DNA from: Sanguinoderma infundibulare
Taxonomy: Eukaryota > Basidiomycota > Agaricomycetes > Polyporales > Polyporaceae
DNA length: 64,000 nt
Assembly (NCBI GenBank): GCA_032821775.1
Contig: JAVLRN010000009.1
Coordinates: 930,001 to 994,000 of the forward strand
Reading direction: 5' to 3'
Shown here: positions 33,001 to 45,378 of the stretch, one piece after another
Layout of the letters: each line of letters starts with the position of its first letter
How positions within the stretch are numbered: the stretch's first letter is position 1
Position numbers and translations under genes: made by a program
Notes under the pieces: generated by a model
Seen by the model: the letters and a program-made list of their open reading frames with translations, nothing else
The model's database searches: none
What the model was told of the DNA's origin: nothing

Positions 33001-34585
33001 CATTTTTAGTTTTTTGTTGTTATCTCCCCTACAATCGGTGCAGTGAGTTCTCGCCTCCCTTCTATGCATCTGGTTTTCATCTAACTTTGCTGGTTTGAAG
33101 ACCAATTATTTAGGCGTCCACCGAGTATTAGGGACGCTGTAAGCGCTTTTCGTCCAGTTGACTCCCTACCCGTTCTCATCGTGACGCCACGTAGACTGGG
33201 TGCGATCACAGCATTCGTGGTGTGGTCCGCGTTCCCGGAGAACCCTTACGTTCTCTCTATCTTCGGCTTCTTTTACTCCATCCCGTGCTTCTATTACATT
33301 GTGGCGAAACCGCAGTTGGCGACCTCCGCACGTTTCGTCCTATTGACGTATAACCTAACGTGCTTGTACTGGTAAGTTGCATTTTTGTGTATTCGGTTCC
33401 TGGTAATTGTGCCTCACACCACGCAGTTATAATATTCGCCAAAGGGATGTTGCGGTGTTCGACATTGCGTATCAACGCGCTGTTTCCGTGACAATCGGCG
33501 TCGTATGGGCTGCAATCGTCTCACGCTACTGGTGGCCGGCTGAAGCTCGACGTGAGCTCAGTAGAGCTTTGGGAGAGTACGTATTGTGGATCACAGTCAA
33601 CGTACGCCACTGATCTGTACGAACTCAGGTTCTGTCTAAATGTTGGTTGGCTCTATACTCGACTGGTGGCGTTCAATTCCTTCTCGGACGAGGAGTTACA
33701 TCTACACGTTATGCATGATGGTGATGATTCTCCGACGGAGGAGTCCCACTTGCTTCGAACTAATGCGGCACTTTCCCAATCCATCCAAAGCTTCATGGCT
33801 ATGTACGTATGGTTGTTGATTTCTATCAGTTGATACTAACGATTTTATCAGGGAACTGCATCTGCAGATCAAGCTCATTCAGCTACAAGGCCTATTGTCA
33901 CAAACCCAACACGAGCCACGCCTAAAAGGACCATTCCCCGTGGCGCTCTACCGTTCCATATTGACAAGCTTGCAGGCCATTCTGGATAGACTGCATAGTA
34001 TGCGTTGCGTGACGTCGCGGGAAGAATGGTATCATGCGTGCAAAAGCTTCATCTTCTATCAAAATTCTGACGTTTGCCCCTCCGTTTTCGCAGGCACACC
34101 GTAAGCATGCTCCATTTTCAGAACAACACCTGCAGTCGGACTCATCTCGATGCTCCAGACTGTTAGGCGGGATTTCATTATTCCCGTGAACAAAGACCGG
34201 CGTGAGATGGTCGGAAACGTCATCCTGTACTTCTCAACGCTCGCAGCGGCATTTCGACTCAAGTCACCCCTTCCCCCATATCTTCCCCCTGCGGAGAACT
34301 CCCGCCAGCGCCTAGTGGGTTGCTCTTTGCTCGTTTCGCTAATTGCTCAGTACGAATGTTTGGTTCTAGGTTCAAGCTATTCGCAACTTGGATGTGGTGC
34401 GGAATAGAGATGTCAAGGGATCTCGTCATCTGTTGTTCTTTGCCTATGCAGTGACGATGAAGGCGGTCATCCAAGAACTCGACTATCTAGGCAGGACGTT
34501 GCAGGACGCATTTGGTGTGATTGGACAGTCTCGCGAAGCTTTCGAAAATCTATTTGAAGCCCCGCCGGTTGCTAATTCTGTGTAA
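30100..34585 (+). CDS. Multi-pass membrane protein, ArAE_2/FUSC-like (DUF2421 family)
   Basis: A fungal integral membrane protein of the aromatic-acid-exporter-like superfamily, with an ArAE_2_N-type N-terminal membrane half, a FUSC-like second membrane half and a C-terminal ArAE_2 (DUF2421) region. I start it at ATG 30100; the frame upstream is open only to a non-ATG codon. A disordered Ser/Pro-rich cytosolic head of about 240 residues precedes ILSPLQRNIFKCCIAYFLAS. The first membrane set continues after an intron (30923-30975) with AVYFNPAKTLGSMVEADVFC and VLLMIGIGMSVAAWMKVWMA, the second has YAFKAGMATAILAAPAFFQN, LGAITAFVVWSAFPENPYVL and AYQRAVSVTIGVVWAAIVSR. At least ten short introns are needed. 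Substrate is unknown; the family name does not prove aromatic-acid export. Location may be plasma membrane or ER. Confidence 0.88.
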
Positions 34586-34863
34586 TGTTGGAGAGCAGCT
34601 CATTTTGTGTTTTTGATATTCTTGTCTAATTGCACCTTCCATGCACCTTGATGCAAAATACCGCATTTCTAGGGGACTCCCTTCCTCGCTGAACATTAGT
34701 ATGTACATGGCGGTGCCCAAAAGCTTCCGGCGCGTTGAAGCAAGAGGGTTTTTGGCGCCATTTATCGGCCGAATACCCAAGTCGGGTTCAGGTACTCCAA
34801 AAGACACTAAGATCGTCAATACAGTACCAGATCGCTACCCCTACAACAGTACCCTACGTCCGT

Positions 34864-37800
34864 TCAAGAATGCTTAGTTCGTTTTTGTCTCCTCCCCCAT
34901 TCTGAACCAACAACGTCACCAGCCTGGAGTCTTTCCAATAACGACCCTGTAGCCCGATTACTTTCCCTTGGCGAGGCTGCATGAGCAGCTTTCGCCGCCC
35001 CACGGATACTAAACCCAATGACCGGATCCTTGTCGAGATCGACAGCTGATGGATCTGCCGCTGCAGTAGCAGTAGACTGGGAGGGTGAAGTGCGAATAGG
35101 CTCGGGAGTCGAGGTTGAGGTATCCGCACGTCGCTTCGCCGGTACGACGGATAGCATCAGTGACTTAGGACGTTCCTTCTCTGGCTCGCCGTCCAGTTCG
35201 CGCTTGTTTCTTCGTCCTGGTCTCCGGTCCTTGTCCGTATACGACTGGACACGGTCAAGCGTAGGAGATGCAGCTCCAGGCCTGAGGCTAGTTGCACCCC
35301 CTGCAAGGCGACTAAGCAGTGAAGGGGTTGCTTCTTCTTTCGGAAGCGCGGCCTCTGCTGCCTTTACTTTGCCTCCTGCTGCTCCAAGCACACTAATGCT
35401 TCCAGGGATTGGGGCAGTGCCTGACCGTGAAGGGCGTCTTCCACTATCGTCCGTGCGCCCATCTGTTCTGACCTTCTTCGCCAAATGTGCCATCCTTCCA
35501 TCAGTCGTGGGCGGTGCAGGTCCGTTTGATGAAGGACCCACTGAGCTCGATGTGAGACCACTTGAAACGGGAGGGGATGGGTGTGTAATCGCGTTCTTCA
35601 GGTGGGGAAGAACCTGTTGCCGGTCAGCATGCAGCACACTGGAATGCCCAGCACCGCTCGCCGCCACTGTCGCTGACGAAGGTCGGGGTGGGAGGGATGC
35701 AAGTCGCGCGCGCGCTCCAGTCGGAATGATGTGTCCAGCAGCACTCCTCGATCCGCTCGATCCGGAAGGCGAGACGGATGACATAGGACCGTTCTGAGTG
35801 TCCAGCTTGCGCTTGTTGACGTCCGTAGCACTACGATGATCTCGGTGGCTCGAATTCGGGCTTGCGCTTGTGCCTGTAGTCCCATTGGTAGAGTTGGCAT
35901 CTCCGCTCGTCACTCCGTTTGTAATCGAGTAATTCACATTACCTTTCTGTCCATCAGCGGATGAAGGCCCTTTGTTTGGTGTCAAAGGCGTGCTCGCGTC
36001 GGCAGAAGACGCCGGGGGCTTGACCGGCTGGAGGAGTGACTGCATAAATCAAAGCATAGAAAAGAAGAGACATTCGTCGGACACATGTGGCGAGAACGAA
36101 AAGCGGCCCATTGCGAACCCTAATCACGCTGTGCACTTGTTCTTGCGCAGCTCTTGTCTCGCCGGACGCCTCTTGCGACGCAGAAAGAGATTCAATACGT
36201 TCGAATGCTGACAAAACTGGTTGCGGAAGCTGCCAGAGGCCGTCGCGCTTGCGCTATAAGATCGTAGAATGATTCAGGGCTTGACGGGGTGGGGTGTACG
36301 ATAAAATCGAAACTCACACGCACGATTCCCTGCATTAATGTCAAACAAGCCGTCCAAGGCCTTCGCTCCTCCGACTTCATGTCCGTAAATGACTGTACTC
36401 CTCGTTAGTAGTTTACAATATCACCATAGGACAGTACCTGCCTGCAATAGCATGGCGCATATATCGGGAAATTGTCTCCGGAGGGCAGCATCATCGGCGC
36501 TATCGGACACGTTACCGGGCGTCCTCCCAAGGTCAGCGGCAGGGGCTGTTGGCGGCGCCCGTGCGCCCGCTTCTTCATAGGCAGAGAAGGCACGCGCGAC
36601 TTGACGAATGATGTAGGCCTGTTCCTCTTCGGAAAGACGACCCAGGTCCAGGTTCTGGGCGAGAGTCGCGTAATAGAACCTGAGCAGATGCGACGGGTGT
36701 GCAAAATGCCTCTCGACAGTGACGAAGGATGCGAGGTCGATATAGCAACACGATGTGATGAACGACCCACGCTCGCCGTGGGAAGGGATATCAGACTTGA
36801 GAGTGATGCGAACCTGTGACAAGAGGATGTCGAGTAGTTCCTTCCCCCGAGACGAGTAGCGTTTGAAAGAAGGCAGTGATGTGATGACGTCTTTCACGAT
36901 GAAGTCGACGTCGCCGGAACCAAGTTTCGTTATAGCCTAAATGGACTCGCGTCCGTGAAATTTACTTGTCTGTTTCCAACAGCGTAATCAGATCGTGAAC
37001 TACATACCTTGAATAAACCAGATACAAGAACTTCCTCGGCCGGGCTGCCTAGGGCGTTCGCGTGGCGGTCAACTAAAGGACGCTTTGCTTCTCCGGCAAG
37101 AAAGGCGAGGACGAGGGAACGAATACGGTCCCGAATAGCCTGTTCCTCTTCATCCAGAGGTTCGTCTGGAGGGACAATTTGATCGCAAAGGACTCCTAGG
37201 GTGACAACAGGATCCATGTCGAGGTGTTGGGTAAGGGCACGCTTGACAAAGGTGACTTCCTCGGGCTCGTCTGACGAAGGTCGCGAAATCAGTCATAATT
37301 CGCTAGCGGGACAGTTCCCTAGCGAGCGGCGAAGGACAGGGCAACATATGTTGTGGTGGAAGGATATACGAACCGGGAGCTTGGGGGACAGCTCGCGACG
37401 AGACAACAGCTGGAACCCACCTGATTGCAGCAACTGTACCAGGACATCTGCGTTTCTTTTGACCCATTTACTCTGCTCCCGGGAGACGTCTACAATGGCG
37501 GCATAGCCCTTGATACGGACCTAGTAGGACGGAGTAAGGTCAGAGGAAGGGCGCAGCATGTATCAAGGAACGCACGCCTGCGACTGGATCTTCACATAAA
37601 TCGTACACGGCATTGATGGCGTCGTCCTCAAGGTCCGTAAAGTCTTTGATGAAGAGCTTGATATTCGTGGCGGCAATAGCTTTGAGAGACGGATGAGGAG
37701 AATGAGCGAGATCAATAAGACGTTTGAGGGTATCCCGTCGCTGTTTTGTGACCAGACAGTGCGGAATGAGCTTGCGAGGTAGGCTGGACGCGGATTTGGA

Positions 37801-37903
37801 AAAGAGGGCATACCAAAGCAGAGGTCTTGACCGGGGTGCGTTCAGCACGTCGCAGTAAGTCCCGAATGTCTTTTTCCTGCTCCGCCAGACTTTTTGAGTC
37901 CAT
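34864..37903 (-). CDS. API5-family (apoptosis inhibitory protein 5) HEAT/ARM-like protein
   Basis: The N-terminal three quarters match the API5 helical-repeat family (PF05918): LIPHCLVTKQRRDTLKRLID, IKDFTDLEDDAINAVYDLCE (compare the family block ending DLCED), VTFVKRALTQHLDMDPVVTL and VERHFAHPSHLLRFYYATLA. In animals API5 is a nuclear anti-apoptotic scaffold tied to mRNA export complexes; the fungal role is little known. Start ATG 37903 (MDSKSLAEQEKDIRDLLRRA), with a first intron of about 43 nt at 37813-37771. Eight or so short exons follow, including LSAFERIESLSASQEASGET (36210-36120). The last exon, from about 36040, encodes a disordered Ser/Pro/Thr tail of about 390 residues ending in basic patches (PGRRNKRELD; GRRQKRTKHS), likely nuclear localisation signals. 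It is divergent from the MAPR gene. Confidence 0.87.
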
Positions 37904-38358
37904 GAGGAAAGGCGGGAGGGTAGAAAGGGATAAATGTCGAGTACAAGGTGGGAAGCAGAGTGACCAGTCCCTTCAAGTCCACTTGCCTTGTCCAACCACC
38001 CACCAGGCGCCCGTCTCAAACATGCACAAACCAGGCTCTCCATTGACGACACTTAGCGCAGACATGTACATACTACATAGTACAGCCTAGTACAGCCTAT
38101 GTAACTGGCATCCCCATCCCATTCACGGCTACATACTTATGTAGCGTAACCCACCGTGAATGTTCGAATACAACCAAATGATTCGCCCTTTCTAACACAA
38201 GTCATGATGGAGATTGCTGCCTAGACCATGCATATATGCGGTCATGATAAGTGTTTGCGACCGTGGTCATCTAGCTAGGCGCTGCGGGCGCGTGAAATCG
38301 ATTAGGTGCATGTGAGCCGCTCCGGCTCTCCACAGCAGCCACTGAGCCAGAGCCAGCC
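37904..38358. promoter_or_regulatory. Shared upstream region of the API5 and MAPR genes
   Basis: A 455-base stretch between two divergent start codons. It has a tandem tagtacagcctatg-like repeat at about 38078-38102 and no obvious TATA box close to either ATG. It may hold a bidirectional promoter. Confidence 0.4.
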
Positions 38359-39094
38359 ATGCTCGCTGCCTTCATCCTCGCCTTCTCCGTCGCCGCCGTC
38401 CTCGCATACTTTGCTAAATCGATCCTCCTCCGCTCTCCTGCCCACTCTCCCGAGTCTCACCCCAACGCCTTCACTTCCGGTCTCTCCCTTGACGAGCAGC
38501 GCGACTATCAGCAGCAGCAGCTCCGTAAACGCAAACAGCAAGACACCTCCGCGCCGGAAACAGACAGCACTTCAGAGGCCAAGTCTGTCATGCAGTCACC
38601 CAGAACGGATCTTGCCCCCCCGAAGGATGACCCCTTCACCGTCGAACAGCTCAGGCAGTTTGACGGCGCCGATTCTTCAAAACCAATCTACGTCGCGATC
38701 AAGGGTGCGTAATCCTCTCCTTCCTGATCCTTCAGCTTTTCTTGATTGACTTGCTGAGCACTCTTGCTTTCTCTAGGTACCGTCTTCGACGTGACCCGAA
38801 AGGCAGACACATACGGCAAGGGCAAGTCCTACAATCTCTTCGCCGGCAAGGATGCGTCCCGTGCCCTTGGCATGTCTAGCCTCAAACCCGAGGACGCAGT
38901 CTCAGACTACAGCACCCTATCTCAAGCCGATATGAAGACGCTCGATGACTGGTATGACTTCTTCTCGTAAGTACATCCACCCTCGCCTTCGTGTCGTTCT
39001 GTGTCAGGCTCATCGTAACAATCTCTTCAGGAAGAGATACAATATCGTGGGCAAGGTTATTGATCTCCCCCCGCAAGGACCGTCTTCGTTGTGA
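38359..39094 (+). CDS. MAPR/cytochrome-b5-like heme-binding protein (Dap1-like)
   Basis: A 199-residue protein from three exons (38359-38704, 38777-38966, 39031-39094; total 600 nt). The N-terminus MLAAFILAFSVAAVLAYFAK is a membrane anchor, followed by a Gln/Ser-rich linker, then the cytochrome-b5-like domain: FTVEQLRQFDG, KPIYVAIKGTVFDVT, YGKGKSYNLFAGKDASRAL, STLSQADMKTLDDWYDFFSK and the tail YNIVGKVIDL. The order and the Y residues that replace the axial histidines fit the membrane-associated progesterone receptor class (yeast Dap1, human PGRMC1). Known members sit in the ER membrane and support cytochrome P450 steps of sterol synthesis, notably Erg11. A similar role is inferred here. Upstream it faces the API5 gene. 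Confidence 0.9.
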
Positions 39095-42006
39095 ATGAGC
39101 CCCTTAGGAGCTGTTGTCTATAACTCAATCGCCTTCGCCTTCCTGAACCTTCGCCCCATCTCTGCGATGCCATTCCACGTTCGCTGCCGCCTAAAGCTCC
39201 TGTCAAAAAGTCTTGTGGGGATATGTGTAGCGTGGCATCTCGACTTGCGTGATATCTATATCGGCTATTTTGTGTTGGCTGTGAAGGTGGCTTTGCATAT
39301 GGTTAAGCTGATCGTTTTCGTGCCTCTAGAACTGCTCACGTATTCTCTTCGGGACATCCATTGTGGCTCCTGCTTATCCATCAGAACACAACGTACACTT
39401 TCTTTGGTTACACATGCATCGTGCCTCCAAATGACGGACCTCCACAACATCTAGATCGTGCCTCTCGCCGCACCGAGCTATGACAAGGCATCTTCATAGG
39501 CGGCACTCTCTTCTGAACGATATATAACGGGAACGGAGGCTTCATTCCACTCCATTCTACTTAACTCCAGTCCCACTCGTATCACCTCCTTCAAGCTACG
39601 AAACCCGTGTGTCGACCCTGCTTGCTCTGTCCCCCCAAGGCAGGACTGTTATCGTGCAAGAGCCGTCAAACTCAAAGTAAGCAATGTTACGTCAAAATAT
39701 GGGCCAATTTACCACCCTCATACCTTATTAAAAGACTCAGAAACCTCCAAATCAATGATCGGAATCCAATCTCCTGCTCCTCGCCGTTGACCGAAGATAC
39801 CGTCGTTGTCGGGCACTACCACAACGAAGAGCACCTCCCAAGCTACGTGCTCCGCCCTCAACCTTTTTCGACCTCAGTTCGTTCGTGTTCCATTGCATGA
39901 ATACGAAGGTCACAAAGGAGAACTCAGAGCTCATATGTGTCTCCGCTCGCGCTTCGCACCCTCGGCGCTTCCCTCTTCCCCACAGTGCGAATGTGGGCAA
40001 GCTCGTAAGTAGATACCCGTGAAGCTGAACACGTCTTAATCATTGGTATGCTGGACCTGAAGGTCTAAAGCAGCTCACAACGGCGCAGGTGATGCTATGG
40101 AAATATACGTGCATCATACATGCGGACCCTTGTCGATGAATATTGATAGCTAATGGAAGCAGCTATCGTCATACATTCATTCCAATGAGAACTGGTATAA
40201 GCCTAGGCGATTGGCAACAAGACCCCAGGACTCGTGCAGTTCACAGCAGCTTACCTAGAAAGACCTGCGAACAACGTAGGCAAGGACGTAACTACGAACA
40301 ACATAAGTATGTAGAATACGTAGTCTCAGCTATCTCCCATGAAACGCATCTATAAAGAGGCCTGCCACGGTGAGATGGTAAATATTAAAGTAATATGGAC
40401 CTTGCGCGATACACGGTCTGCACTAGTTTAGGGACATTTCGCATGCGGCGCAAGGATAAATCGTGGATCTCGTGAGTGGAGCCAGTACTGGATCGTAGGA
40501 CCGAGATTGCAGGATGCAGGGTGCAAGTGCCATAGCTGAGTACAACACTCGACTCTGGGCGATATGGAACTACGGCCGGCTACAATGGACCAGTTCACGA
40601 CCGACCAGCCGCGACTGGGTGTGGGTACATATGTACGACTGCCCGCAGACGTACGCTGTCCCTGGTAGATTGACTGTCATAGGTAATAGCTTACAATTCG
40701 GCAACGTTCACTCACTGCCTAGCTCCCTCTTTGCGAAATAGTGCATTGTAGAGCGACCTCGATGGTGGTGGCGCGATAACAGTGCCCACGTTCGTGGACA
40801 TTATGCTCGCTCATATGTCATCTGTGCGGGATCAAGCCAAGTACATAATCAGACCACAGAGGACTGATGACTGTCCTGAACCACCACGGACCACACCCAT
40901 GAACCACATCTACTGAAAGTGGTGTGTATTACTTGGAAACTGGTCAGTTACCCGGAACATCATGGTCTGCCTGGGACGCACAAGAAGGCCCTCTGACTCG
41001 GGAACGTGATGCTCATTCGCTCAGCTTTGATTTTCTTGTCCGCCAGACCAAGCACATAGGTGTCTGCGGATAGAAAATCAGAGACACCTCGCAAGGCTCG
41101 CACGGGGGGTGGGGTAAGTAGTCTTGGTCGAGACTGGGGGGAGAGCGGCGTCGGGGCTGGAAGGGCAGGGGAATATTGAGTCGATGTGGGCATTGGACGC
41201 GAGAACGCGTGATAGCTGTCGACGCGTCGGCTGGGCCCTGCCTTCCACTCTCGGTACCGATTGTCTCGTCCCTCCAGCCATAAGCCGCACAGTCGCCGCC
41301 CCGACAGATGACAGGCCGAGCTCACATCGGACATGGGCTTGCTTGCTTCGTTGGTCGCTGCCCAGGCATCGACGTCCTAAGGTGGCCGCAGCCGAGATGA
41401 ATGGTTTATGCGTGTGGAATATGCCAGAGGGGGCGGGGAGGACAGTACAGCAACTTACTTGGCGACAGCCTGGAAACAGGGACCAGGAGCCTGAGGAACT
41501 CGGGTCGGGCGCTGTCTGGTCGGGAGGCGCTGGGCTGCGGGAGGGCCGCCGGGCTTTACCCGAACACGTTGCACGGCGGACACATGTCCCCACGGCTGCT
41601 GAGGCGGCTGGATCTGGAAAACGTGTCCGAGTTCGCTGCGCCCTCCTCTGCACTGTGCGGCGTGCAGGGCAGGAGGAATTGGACAGCAAGGACGAAGGGT
41701 CGTATCAAATGTGGATCGAGTCAAGGACGGTGCGCCTCCGGTGGTAGGTGTACTATGCGGTGACTCTGGTCACTGTCAGGTTCCGAATCGAGCAGGCGCA
41801 TACCACCGCCACAGGCTCATACGACCCGATCGTCTACCGCCTTTGACCTTGCTTCCCAGGCGCCGCCTGCTTGTCTTCCTCCCTCCACCATCTCTCCCCC
41901 GTCCTGAGGCGACCCTCTTGCCCGCGCCCTCCCTCCTCCACCATATCCTCCCTCGCTAGTCCCGCAACATTGGCTTTGCCACCCCCCAACCTACACTTAC
42001 ATCGCC
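39095..42006. other. 2.9-kb intergenic region without a supported gene
   Basis: No protein family is recognisable on either strand. A TATA box (TATATAA, 39521-39527) followed by a CT-rich leader (39540-39600) suggests a transcription start, but the frames after it lack a good ATG. Two overlapping 200-codon frames at 41078-41747 on opposite strands look like chance frames in GC-rich DNA. The last 200 bases are CT-rich promoter sequence of the BCS1 gene. Confidence 0.5.
39521..39527 (+). promoter_or_regulatory. TATA box with CT-rich leader, no gene assigned
   Basis: TATATAA is followed by cattccactccattctac and other CT-rich sequence to about 39600, the arrangement of strongly transcribed Agaricomycete promoters. 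The downstream frame (39607-39900) is Cys-rich at its start but opens with GTG. A short spliced or non-coding transcript is possible. Confidence 0.3.
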
Positions 42007-44765
42007 ATGGACGCTCTCAAATCTCTTGTGCAGCCCCTCGTCGGCGGCGGAGGCGGTTCGTCAATGATTGACGGCATGAAGCTTGTCGTCCTCGGTGGCA
42101 CCGTCGAGACCGCTCGCCGCGTTGCTAGCTCCGGATGGTAAGCATTCGCATCTCGTCAATCTGTAGCCCAAGCGTGACTGATCATTGCTCACCAACTCAT
42201 ACGTACATGTCCGACGTCTCGACAACGCCGCAAACCAGGTCACATTTCATTAACTGTTAGTGCTATCCCCTCGGGTCCGGTGCCACCGTATGCTGACTCA
42301 CCTCGTCCTATCTTCCCCAGCGTTCTTCCTTACCGCCCACTTCTCCGAAGAGGACTACCCATATGATTGGCTCATGCTCTGGCTCTCCCGCCGCCCCGAG
42401 TGGCAACGTTCACGCGAATTTGAGACGACCACTCGTTCTTCCACGCCCGGATTCGGGTCTCGTATAGCCGACAACTCGTTTGGGGACGACGACGAAGAGG
42501 ACGACGAAGCACCTGGACGCGTCAAGACGCGCGTCGTCTTCCAGCCGACCGCGAATACGACCCACACCATCTACTATCGCGGTCACTGGTTGCGCGTCAA
42601 GCGTTGGCGTAAGAACGACACTGGGAGTGAAGTCATTTCGGTGTCCGTCGTTGCTCGGAACAACTCCATCCTCAAACAACTCGTTCTCCAAGCGAAGAAG
42701 GAGTACGAGGCCGAGGCGGTACACCGGATACAGATTTACTTCGCCGACTCCCACGGCTGCTGGAGATGGACGGATTCGCGTCACAAGCGGCCTATGTCGT
42801 CCATTGTCCTCAATCCTGGTGTGAAGGAGATGCTGTTGGCGGACACCAAGGATTTCCTCAAGTCTGAAAAGGTGAATGTGATTGGATTCTTCGGGAGGAC
42901 GGGTTTCTGGGCGCACCCTGGATTCCACAAAGCGTTCAATTTGAGTTTTCATGCTTGCTGACATGCTTTGTCACCACGCAGTGGTATGCAGATCGCGGCA
43001 TCCCGTTTCGGAGAGGATACTTGCTCTATGGTGTACCTGGTTCTGGGAAGAGTTCGCTCATTCACGCCATCGCGGGCGAGTTGATGCTTGACATATATGT
43101 CGTGTCGCTGTCGTCTTCGTGGATAAACGACAGCACACTCACCACGCTGATGGGGCGCGTGCCTGCGCGATGCATTGTCCTCTTGGAGGACCTCGATGCA
43201 GCCTTCACGCGCAGTACATCGCGAGATGGGAACTCTACAGGTAACCCTGAAGGCAAATCTGAAGAGAAAGCGACCGAGCAGACAACGAGCTCCTCGTCTC
43301 GCCGGACACGGCAGAAAGAGCAGCTGTCAGATGTCAACACTCTTACATTGAGTGGGTTATTGAACGCACTAGACGGCGTTGCCGCATCAGAAGGCCGGCT
43401 TCTATTTGCGTGAGTCCCTCGCGAGCATCATGCACCAACCATCGTGCTTATATTGATCGCAATGCAGTACAACGAACCATCTTGAACGCCTCGACCCCGC
43501 ACTGTCGCGCCCGGGACGGATGGATGTATGGATTGAGTTTAAGAACGCGTCCAAATGGCAAGCTGAGCTACTCTTCCGCAACTTCTTCCCTTCGACGGAC
43601 GAGGACAACGACCTGATCGAGGGCGACCTCGACAGCATTGAGCTCCCCATGGTCCCACCATCGCCGTCTGGAGCGTCATCCTCGGGGTCCACGCTCTTCT
43701 CCTCGCTGTCTTCCGCGTTCTCGTCGGTCCCGGCGAGTCCATCCGGGTCGTCGAGTCCCCTGTCGCCGCTTCCATCGTTGCCGGAAGGTCTGCCGGTTCG
43801 CTCTCGGACGTGTTCGATTGCGGACCTTGCGGCTGGAGGGGACAAGGCGAAAAGCAAGGAGCGGACTCGGACGATGAGCGATGCTGGACTGCAGAACCAG
43901 GCGTCCTTGCCGCCGGCGGTAGAGGCGGAGATCATGGAAGCAAAGCACTCTGCGAAGCCGCTGGACGGTGCGACGCTGGCGGCCCTCGCGAAAACGTTCG
44001 CGGACTCGATTCCGGACGAGGAGTTCAGCGTGGCTGCTCTGCAGGGCTGTGAGTGATCTAATTTTGATTTGTGCACTCATCGTCTGTTGTTGCTTGCCGC
44101 CGTCCATTACTCTTCACCGCGTCTCTCCTGACCTTGGACGCATATCACGGCTCTGGTGGTCACGTCGAAGTTTTCACTTTGTGGGGAGGGTGGATGGTGG
44201 CGTTGTGGATGACAGGGTGCTGACGGAATGTTTTTGCTGGGGGGACTGGGATTTACAGATCTGTTGAAGAACAAATCGCGCCCCGAGATGGCAGCAAACG
44301 AGGCGGGGGGATGGGTGGAAAGCGAGCGTGCAATGAGGGAAAAGCTGAAGAAGGAGCGCGAGGCGCGCGAGTTGAAGGAGAAGCAAGAGGTCAGTTTCCA
44401 CTTATCCGATTCGGATCGATAATCTCCCGCGGCGCTTGCACTTGCACTTGCACTTGCCCTTGCCCGCCCTTCTGATGCACTTCCAAAGAATGATGCTGAC
44501 TTGGCTCGATCACCGTCAGCGCGAGCAGCGACGCAAGGAGCTTCTGCAGAAGGAGAAGGACGCCGCGGAGCTCAAGAAGCTTGAGGAGGCCGAGGCCGCG
44601 CGCAAGGCCGCCGCATTGCTCTCCACGGTCACTCCAGTGACGCCCGCTGCCGGGCCACTGACCCCAGCTGCTGAGGCCGAGGGCAACAAGGAGAACACCA
44701 GTGCTGATGCGCCTGCTGGGGAAGACGACGCGTCGTCGGACGACGAGGACGAGGACGGGGAGTAA
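42007..44765 (+). CDS. BCS1-type AAA ATPase
   Basis: A 694-residue protein by my splice model: exons 42007-42137, 42239-42255 (17 nt), 42321-42871, 42982-43409, 43468-44048, 44259-44389 and 44520-44765. The BCS1 N-terminal region reads SFFLTAHFSEEDYPYDWLML and ends in KSEK. The AAA domain has Walker A GVPGSGKSS, Walker B IVLLEDLDAAF, sensor TTNHLERLDPALSRPGRMD and DVNTLTLSGLLNALDG. BCS1 of yeast inserts the Rieske protein into complex III; fungi carry many BCS1 paralogues, so this one may have another role. Odd features are a Ser/Pro-rich insert of about 60 residues after the arginine-finger block and a charged coiled tail (KLKKEREARELKEKQE) ending acidic (DDEDEDGE), not found in canonical BCS1. 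N-terminal targeting is unclear. Confidence 0.9.
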
Positions 44766-45235
44766 AGCGCCCGGTCCGGGACAACATGGCCCAGTGTGGC
44801 GCAGGGGACGTCTGCTTGACTGCCTTGTTCGCCCTGGCGACGCGATATGCTCAGTTGGAGAACGCTGAGCTGGGACTCGGTGGCGGGTTGCGAACGCTGT
44901 CCTGTGACGGCCGGCGGTTTACGGCAAATGGACCATGTGCCATTGGCGGAGGTTGGAGATGACAGTTATCGTATGGTCAGAGTGTGCTCGATGTGTATCT
45001 ACGTAGTGCGGCTCGGGCTGTTTAGAGGACGGTTATGACGACCGTTTTGGCTGGACTAAGTCAAGACTGAGTGGTGACAGACGGCTGTCGGACGGCAAGA
45101 GGGAGCGTCAGCCGGAAACGCGGACGGCTGGGGCGTGGCAGCGGAGCAAGGGATTAGGCGGGCAGCAGGCGGCCGCCAATCAGGGGAGGTTCGATCGGCG
45201 CTTGCCTGGCGACGGCGTCGTCGCGGTGCCTGCGG
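44766..45235. other. Intergenic region between BCS1 and G-alpha genes
   Basis: No gene is recognisable. The BCS1 terminator region and the distal promoter of the G-alpha gene must lie here. Confidence 0.5.
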
Positions 45236-45378
45236 GCGCTCCTTTCCATCCTCTTCCCTCTCCCTCTCCCTCCCTCCCTCGCCCTCTTCCCCTCCCGCCC
45301 TCCGCCTTTGACCCGCCCCAGCTTCCGCCGCTCTTTCTTTCCACACAGTCCCCCTCCTCCCCCCTCCTCATCCTCTCA
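45236..45378 (+). promoter_or_regulatory. Pyrimidine-rich leader of the G-alpha gene
   Basis: About 140 bases directly before the ATG are almost all C and T on the coding strand (ccctctccctccctccctcg and similar). Such CT blocks are typical of fungal core promoters and 5' leaders. No TATA box is visible. Confidence 0.55.

Noticed and set aside
35018..35797. 259-codon plus-strand ORF
   Set aside because: It is the shadow of the last API5 exon on the other strand; low complexity only.
39607..39900. Cys-rich start (CRPCLLCPPKAG) that could suggest a metallothionein
   Set aside because: There is no ATG in frame, the Cys spacing is not that of fungal metallothioneins, and most of the frame is not Cys-rich.
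41078..41747. Two overlapping 200-codon ORFs on opposite strands
   Set aside because: GC-rich DNA leaves both strands open; neither has a motif, splice context or promoter.
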